In this document: piece by piece, positions 58,345 to 64,000 of the stretch
How positions within the stretch are numbered: the first letter of the stretch is position 1
Layout: each line of letters opens with the position of its first letter
Assembly: GCF_029633865.1 (NCBI RefSeq)
Contig: NC_079214.1
Span: forward strand, 16,615,936 to 16,679,935
Length of the DNA: 64,000 nt
Direction of reading: 5' to 3'
From: Lampris incognitus
Lineage: Eukaryota; Chordata; Actinopteri; Lampriformes; Lampridae
Position numbers and translations under genes: made by a program
The notes under the pieces: generated by a model
The model's input: only the letters and a program-made list of their open reading frames with translations
What the model was told of the DNA's origin: nothing
The model's database searches: none

Positions 58345-58530
58345 GTTAACCGTTTGTGTGGGTTTTTTTTTTTTTTTTTTGTTTTTTTGCTTTGTTTTCT
58401 GTTTTTGGAAATTTGGATATGTTTTTATCTTTTGTGTCACACTGCTGTGGACTGGGTGAAACGAAATTTCGTTTCTTTTGTGTCAAGTACACAATAGAAA
58501 TGACAATAAATTGTTCTTGTTCTTGGTGGT
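58345..58530 (+). repeat. Dispersed repeat tail (shared with 27,950-28,135)
   Basis: A T-rich start, then TTTTGTGTCACACTGCTGTG and GAAATGACAATAAATTG, a non-LTR 3'-tail style end. Confidence 0.5.
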
Positions 58531-58534
58531 CCTG

Positions 58535-60345
58535 TCCACCATGGTGAGAAGGTGAGTGAACCCATGGGAGGGGGGCAGGGGGCGCACCAGGTCCACAATC
58601 ACATGGTCGAAACGCCTCTCGGACACCAGGGATGGCGCCAAGGGGGCTTTGGTATGACGGTGTACCTTGGAACGCTGGCATGCCACGTAGGAGTCAGCCC
58701 AGGACGTCCTTCCTGAGGCCGGGCCAGACAAACTTGGCCCCCATCAGCTTAGTGGATGTCTTCACACCTGGGTGGGAAAGGCCATAGATAACATCAAAAA
58801 CACGGCACCGCCAGCCTGTGGGCACCATGGGGCGGGACTGGCCCATGGAAACGTTGCAAAGGAGCGTGGTGTTGGCACTGTCAAACACCACATCCACCAA
58901 CCGCAGCCCCATAGCGGCCGTCCGATAGGCCTGGATGTCCGCGTCAGTGGCTTGGTCTGCAGCCATGGCAGTGTAATCGAGTCCAAAGTGAAGGGACCCT
59001 GCCACCGCCCGGGAGAGGCAGTCAGCGACCAAGTTGTCCTTGCCAGCCACGTACCGGATGTCTGTGGTAAACTCCGAGATGGCAGAGAGCTGATGCTGTT
59101 GGCACCTGGACCACGGCTCGGAGGTCTTGGCCATGGCAAATGTCAGTGGCTTGTGGCTGATGAAGCCGGTGCAACGTTGGCCTTCCAACAGGAACCTGAA
59201 GTGTCGGGTGGCAAGGAAGAGACCCAGGAGCTCCCGGTCAAAAGTGCTGTACTTCCTCTCATTGTCTTTAAGCTGTTTGCTAAAGAAGGCAAGGGGCTGC
59301 CAGGTAGGGCAGGGCCCTGACTGCATAGTCAGAGGGGTCAGTTGTGAGGGCAATCAGGGCGGTGGGGGACGAGTGCGCCAGCAAAGCGGCGTTGGCCAGC
59401 GCAGCCTTGGAGTCGTCGAAAGCTTCGTCCATCGCCAGGGACCAGTCTACCTTGCCCTTGGCTTCCTTGCCTCGCAGGGCCTCGTACAAGGGCCGCATGC
59501 GGTGAGCTGCGCAGGGAATGAATCTATTATAAAAGTTCACCAGGCCAAGAAACTCCTGATGGGACTTCACAGTGCGGGGGCGTAGGAAACTGGCATCGGC
59601 GTCCAGTCTGGTGGGAAGCGGAACGGCTCCCTGCGGGGAGACATGGTGGCCGAGGAAGTCGATGGACGACAGGCCGAACTGGCACTTGGCTGGGTCGACT
59701 ATGAGTCCATGTGCACTGAGCCGCTCGAACAACTGCCAGAGGTGCGTCAGGGGCACCCCCGCGGACGCGCTGGCCACGAGAATGTCGTCCAAGTAAACAA
59801 ACAAGAACGGCATATCCTGTAGCACAGCCGCTGGAACGTCTGCGCTGCCCCCTTGAGGCTGAAGGGCATCCGCAGGAACTTGAAGTCCAAAACGGTGTGA
59901 TGACCACTGTCTTGGTCACGTCCCAAGGGTGGACCGGTACCTGGTGGTAGCCCCGCACCAAATCCATTTTGGAAAAGATGGTGGCCCCCGACAGGTGGGC
60001 GGAGAAGTCCTGTATGTGCGGTACAGGGTTGTGGCGTTGTTCAGGCGACGAAAATCGCTGCAGGGACGCCAACCGTCATCAGCCTTAGAAACCATGTGCA
60101 GGGGGGAGGCCCACGGGCTGTCCGAGTGGCGCACGATACCGAGGCGTTCCATGGTGGCAAACTCCTCCCTGGTGATCGTGAGCTTAGCAGAGTCGAGGCG
60201 CCGAGCACGTGCATAGACCGGGGGGCTGTCAATAGCAATATTGTGCTCCATGCCATGCTTGGCCACCGCTGATGAGAACGTAGGTGTGGTGAGGTCAGGG
60301 AACTCTACGAGCAGGCATTGATACGTGAGCATGTTTGACAGGCTG
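58535..60345 (-). mobile_element. Ty3/Gypsy retrotransposon, partial pol (fossil)
   Basis: On -, RT (FLFVYLDDILVAS near 59,795), RNase H (YSTFDRELLGLFLATRHFR near 59,225) and the start of integrase (LSHPGVKTSTKLMGAKFVW near 58,765; DHVIVDLVRPLPPSHGF near 58,600) follow each other in family order. gag, LTRs and the end of integrase are not visible. It is broken, with several interruptions, and belongs to a different lineage from the element at 2.1-6.8 kb. Confidence 0.8.
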
Positions 60346-60394
60346 AGACATGCAACAGTCAGCTTTGCTCCTGGAAAGCCTCAAGAAAGTGTGT

Positions 60395-60500
60395 TCAGCC
60401 AACACCAATCCGCAAGATGATTTGGCAAAATTTTATATTGGATGCCCTTCCTGACCCAACCACTTACCATATGGATGGGGGCACAGGTAAAGCGTTGGAA
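60395..60500 (+). repeat. SINE-type core fragment
   Basis: GATGCCCTTCCTGACCCAAC resembles the widely shared fish SINE core word GGATGCCCTTCCTGACGCAA. Fragment only. Confidence 0.4.
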
Positions 60501-61860
60501 GCCATCCCTGTATTCATGGACTTGCGCCCATGCCTGTCGCCATCAAGTCTGCTAAAGAGATACCCACCCCAAACCGCACCTATCCGAATGCAACAGTATT
60601 TATAAGTTTAGATGTATCATTGTTTAAAGAGGATTGGAAGAAAAGCAACACAGTTAAATCCATTGGTGGAATCCTGTCTAATGATGAAACAGGAAGTGAA
60701 ACAGACAGTGATGCAGAAAATGACAACTGTATCCCAGAGCCCCTTACAAGCCTTTTCCAAGTTGCATTTTTTATAGCGCTTTCATAGCTGCAACTGCCAT
60801 AAGGATGAATGATGAGGAACTTGCAGAACACAGCAAACAGCTTTACAAGGATTACGTTGAAACAAATGACCAGAAATCATATGACAAGTATTGTCATATG
60901 ATTAACAATGTATGTCAGCTGACACAACAGCAGGCTGTATCATCAGTGTGGATGCTCCACAGAGCTGGCAGAATCACTGTTTCAAAATGTCACCAAGTAT
61001 CAAGGATGCTGGAAGGCAAGTCACTTGTTAAAAGCATTAGGCAGTATAACGCACAATTCCATTCAAAGTACACAGACTGGACGGGAAATGGAGCCAATTG
61101 CTTAAAAGAGATTTGAAGTTGTGGAATCAGGAAATCATGAAAATTTCAAAAGGTACTGAAGTAGGATTGCAGATAAATGCTGAAACTCAATACCTAGGGG
61201 CATCTCCTGATGGATTAGTTAGCTGGAACTGCCATGGGACAGGGGTATTGGAGATAAAGTGCCCCTACGCTTATATAGATGGCCTGAGTGGTTGGGATAA
61301 TGATCCAAATTTCCCCATTCAAGCTGATAACTTGTTAATGAAGAAGGATCATCAGTGTTACAGCAAGATCCAACTTCAAATGGACATCTGTGATGTCCAG
61401 TTTGGATATTTATTTGTATACTCCTCAGCAAACAATCAAGGTCTACTTAGCATGGTTGGTAGAAATTAGGATTTTATTCAAACATTAAAGTCAGTTCTTT
61501 TGGGAAAGTTTTTCAAGTTGTCAGCAGAAAGATGGATATCAGCTACATCAATGATAGTTATTTTGCTTATGTACGAGACCTGAATTTGGCCCATTGATTG
61601 CTTGTGACAGTGAATTTTGTACCACAGAATGGTTTCACTACTCCTGTGTTAATATTACAAGAGCTCCAAAAGGAAAATGGTATTGCAATAACTGTAGAAA
61701 GTCTAAGAATAAAAAAAATGAACAATGTTAAGGGTTATGTTTATTCACTCTTAGCATTATGCTCATTTACAAGTGTAGATAATTTGAGATCATCAACAAT
61801 CAGTTTTTTGAATAATTCTTAAGAATTCCTTGAGAAGTCTTTGACGCTAATGTACACAAG
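60500..61860 (+). mobile_element. YqaJ/lambda-exonuclease-like domain and PHD finger, transposon-derived
   Basis: A block at about 60,805-61,470 encodes a YqaJ-type nuclease core: QQAVSSVWMLHRAGRITVS, then AETQYLGASPDGLVS and GVLEIKCPYAYIDG. The D and E-x-K positions of PD-(D/E)XK nucleases are visible (SPDG; EIK), followed by CYSKIQLQMDICDVQFGYL. At about 61,579-61,705 a PHD zinc finger is visible: FGPLIACDSEFC, EWFHYSCV, KGKWYCNNC. The pieces lie in more than one frame, so the locus looks decayed. Such nuclease-plus-PHD proteins are known as uncharacterised, often multicopy proteins in fishes and cnidarians; a DNA-transposon origin is inferred. A LINE tail fragment is embedded near 60,757. 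Confidence 0.6.
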
Positions 61861-62734
61861 ACCTGTGCTGTACTTAAACATCATACACCTTATTTCTTTG
61901 AATGCCCCTAATGTTAGGTGAGGTTTGTTTTGCATTTGAATATTTCTTAACAAAAGTCTTTGGTATTCACAAATTGAAAATGCATTCAAAACATTTTATA
62001 CAGTTAATTGTCATTTCTCCAAAGTAAAGTATTAAAAAAAAAAAGGTGTTGTAGTGACCTACTTGCAGGTTAGATATTCACCATGCAGGCCAAAGACGGT
62101 CCCTTTAAGACAGTGGGCGGGGGTTAGCAAGGGATATTGTTGGTAGACACAAGGCTGAGGTTTTTAGCAGAACGAACTGCTGACTTAGAGTTTGTTGGAG
62201 GAAATAAACGACCCCGCAGCTGTGTGGTCGAAAGGAGAAGTGGTCTTGTTTCCTTTCTTTCATCCTCCACAGTGTCATATTCAATCAGGGTCAATATTTA
62301 CCCCTGTTGAAATATTATCAAGATATTGTTATTATAAAATAATGTCTTTTTATATCAACAAACAATACTTCTATTCAGATTAACTGCAGCTGATATGACA
62401 GTCATTGCATTGTCTAGTAAGTCAACTTGCAAAATATTTTGAATGATTTGAAACTTCTTCAGTTGACTTATAACTCTCTCTATATGTATCCTCACATTTG
62501 AAAGACATCGTGATTCATCCACATCTCTGGCTGGCAGTTGACTTTTTCCTTTTGTGAATTTAGGGATCTTGGGAAAAGCACCCTTTTTGCACCCCCCCCT
62601 TCTTTATTGGATAAGCACCCATTTTGGTTTGAAGCTTGCAAAGACTTCTCTCTTTTTGCTTGTATTACTTGGTATCGGGCCTGTCTTTTTATCTTCCTCT
62701 CAGCTATAGCTTTGTTCAACACGTCTCTTATGTC
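61861..62734. other. Gene-free stretch with a possible solo LTR (62,047-62,269)
   Basis: The block from TGTTGTAGTGACC to CATCCTCCACA starts TG and ends CA. It contains AATAAACGACC near its end, as an R/U5 region might. No matching target duplication was found, so the call is weak. The rest is AT-rich. Confidence 0.3.
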
Positions 62735-62836
62735 TGTAGGGACGCCCGACCAAGCCGGAGGTAACGCAGGGCTTCGAACCAGCGATCCCCCGTGTTGGTA
62801 GGCAATGGAATAGACTGCTAAGCTACCTGGATGCCC
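62735..62836 (-). mobile_element. tRNA-derived SINE, family A, copy 10 (head only)
   Basis: It contains only the tRNA-like head (TAGCAGTCTATTCC; GGTTCGAAGCCC) and about 30 bp beyond it. Confidence 0.75.
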
Positions 62837-63797
62837 AGCATATCCCAAATGTTTTTGATAAATGTTTGACCAGAGACAGCCCTGGGACAGTGCAATACGG
62901 TTGATGAAGAGGTTGGATTAGGATGAATACATTATAAAGAGGTGGAGTTTGGGCGGGCTTCAACTTGGCCAATCAAATCAGCTCCTCTCAAACCCTTTAA
63001 ATATGCCGTGGTGCAGTGTACTATAATTTTGCTGATGGATGAAGAGCGAAGCCCAACAGAACGTTTAAATAGATGCATGAAATCCGGTGGCGGTCAATTC
63101 TTTCCCTGCACCACCGCCGTCTTCCATTTGTTTACTCCATCCCTACAAATTGTGACAAAACAAAAATTTTGTAATTTGAAGCAGCACGCAAGAAGCTCAT
63201 TATTGAACAGTCTGAGTGACATAACTTACAAATTGCCTTCAGCGTTTGCTCACCATGCGCAAGCCTGCAGAAATTTACAATATCAAATCAAATCAAATCC
63301 ATTTCATTTGTATAGCCGAATATCACAAATGACAAATTTGCCTCAGTGGGCTTAACAGCAACACAGTAGAAACAATAGATTTGTCTAGAGTCTGACAAAA
63401 TTGGAGATCTCCGCCTAACAATATCAGGGGACTTCTAAATGCAAGATAGGCCCAATCCCAATGCCCCCCCCCCAAGGCCTAAACCCTGAACGCTCACAGA
63501 TTTAATTGACGTCACCCATTACGTGCTTGAGTGTGAGAGGCTGCAATGGCTTGACATGGTATAAATAGGAATGGGACAGCACTTTGCGACATATCACGTT
63601 AGCTTGATGACGCCAAAACAGGTACTATTATGGGTTTGGGACTTTTTATTTTATATTTTTTTCACGTGCAAATTGCCGTGCATATGAAACCGATCGCCGG
63701 TTTCCGTTGTTATGCAACCGTGCTGGGTTCGGTCATTATCACATGCAGCAACAGCCTCGGCCTCTCTCCACTGCATTTCTCTGGCTCGAATACGTAT
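62837..63797. other. Gene-free stretch
   Basis: At 63,283-63,400 (AAATC)n then CATTTCATTTGTATAGCC is a reversed LINE/SINE tail. A C-run lies at 63,464-63,472. A short CAAATCAAATC frame is an artefact. Confidence 0.4.
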
Positions 63798-64000
63798 TGT
63801 AGTGAATTCAGGGGGCAGCCGGGCCGGACCGTCACAGCCGGGATGCGAACTCGGATTTCCCGCACCGCGGGCGACAACGTTAACCAGTCGACTAAAGGGT
63901 CCGACCCCTTAGCCAAGGGCTAAGCGAGCCTATTTATCCGTGATCGTTACATTGCCTCCTTCCTTCGGGATTCGGGTCCCCGTGCATCGCCACAGCCAGG
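63798..64000 (-). mobile_element. Short tRNA-bearing LTR and start of its internal region, cut by window end
   Basis: The LTR at 63,798-63,951 (154 bp) runs on - from TGTAACGATCACGGATAAA to CCCCTGAATTCACTACA. A box TAGTCGACTGG and B-box-like GTTCGCATCCC lie inside. Upstream on - (63,952-64,000) is CCCGAAGGAAGGAGGCAA, the same purine-tract style that precedes the LTRs at 49.4 and 49.8 kb, so this is a 3' LTR whose element continues past the window. Fossil. Confidence 0.6.

Noticed and set aside
58772-59585. Plus-strand ORFs at 58.8-59.6 kb
   Set aside because: Antisense shadows of the Gypsy pol region.

Overview
The window is vertebrate nuclear DNA, almost certainly from a ray-finned (probably percomorph) fish. 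It has intron-containing genes with GT-AG splice sites, long (CA)n and (GATA)n arrays, and many fish-type transposable elements: Tc1/mariner, hAT MITEs, RTE and L2 LINEs, tRNA-derived SINEs, Ty3/Gypsy and Penelope-like elements. Coding DNA is a small part of it.

Host genes are confined to about 26.4-56.6 kb. (1) A cenpl-like (CENP-L) fragment lies at about 26.46-26.90 kb on +. (2) stk16 lies on - (35,822 to 26,917); seven coding exons join in frame to 305 codons plus stop. (3) pcnp lies on + (39,280 to 41,677); five coding exons give 171 aa, head-to-head with stk16. (4) il18rap lies on - (53,458 to 45,019); twelve coding exons join in frame to 588 aa (signal peptide, three Ig domains, TM, TIR), convergent with pcnp. 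(5) Just upstream on the same strand are the last three coding exons (TM + TIR) of a second IL-1-receptor-family gene (56,533 to 55,072). Its Ig exons were not found and presumably lie beyond 64 kb. The pair keeps the order and orientation of the mammalian IL-1R-family cluster. All splice sites were read by eye; reading-frame closure and family similarity are the support.

Layout: 0-9.3 kb is a stack of transposons: a Tc1-like end, a Gypsy element with both LTRs (2.1-6.8 kb) inserted in the TAC-repeat tail of an RTE LINE, and a SINE with a perfect 13-bp TSD. 9.3-26.4 kb is gene-free, rich in microsatellites, with a 17-unit palindromic minisatellite (20.6-21.5 kb) and a few stretches that look like conserved non-coding DNA. 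26.4-56.6 kb is the gene block with repeat-filled introns. 56.6-64 kb is repeats again: nested SINE, LINE tail and MITEs, a partial Gypsy element, and a YqaJ-type nuclease plus PHD-finger sequence of likely transposon origin.

The most unusual signal is a family of very short LTRs (about 150 bp, TGTAA...CTACA) that carry a tRNA-like Pol III A-box/B-box inside the LTR. One copy set is a tandem array (49.2-49.9 kb, il18rap intron 6) in which LTRs are separated by only 40-54 bp holding a tRNA-Leu-type primer-binding site and a purine tract. Further copies lie at 19.4, 46.0 and 63.8 kb, two of them with 4-bp target duplications. This looks like a TRIM-type miniature LTR retroelement with a Pol III-like LTR.
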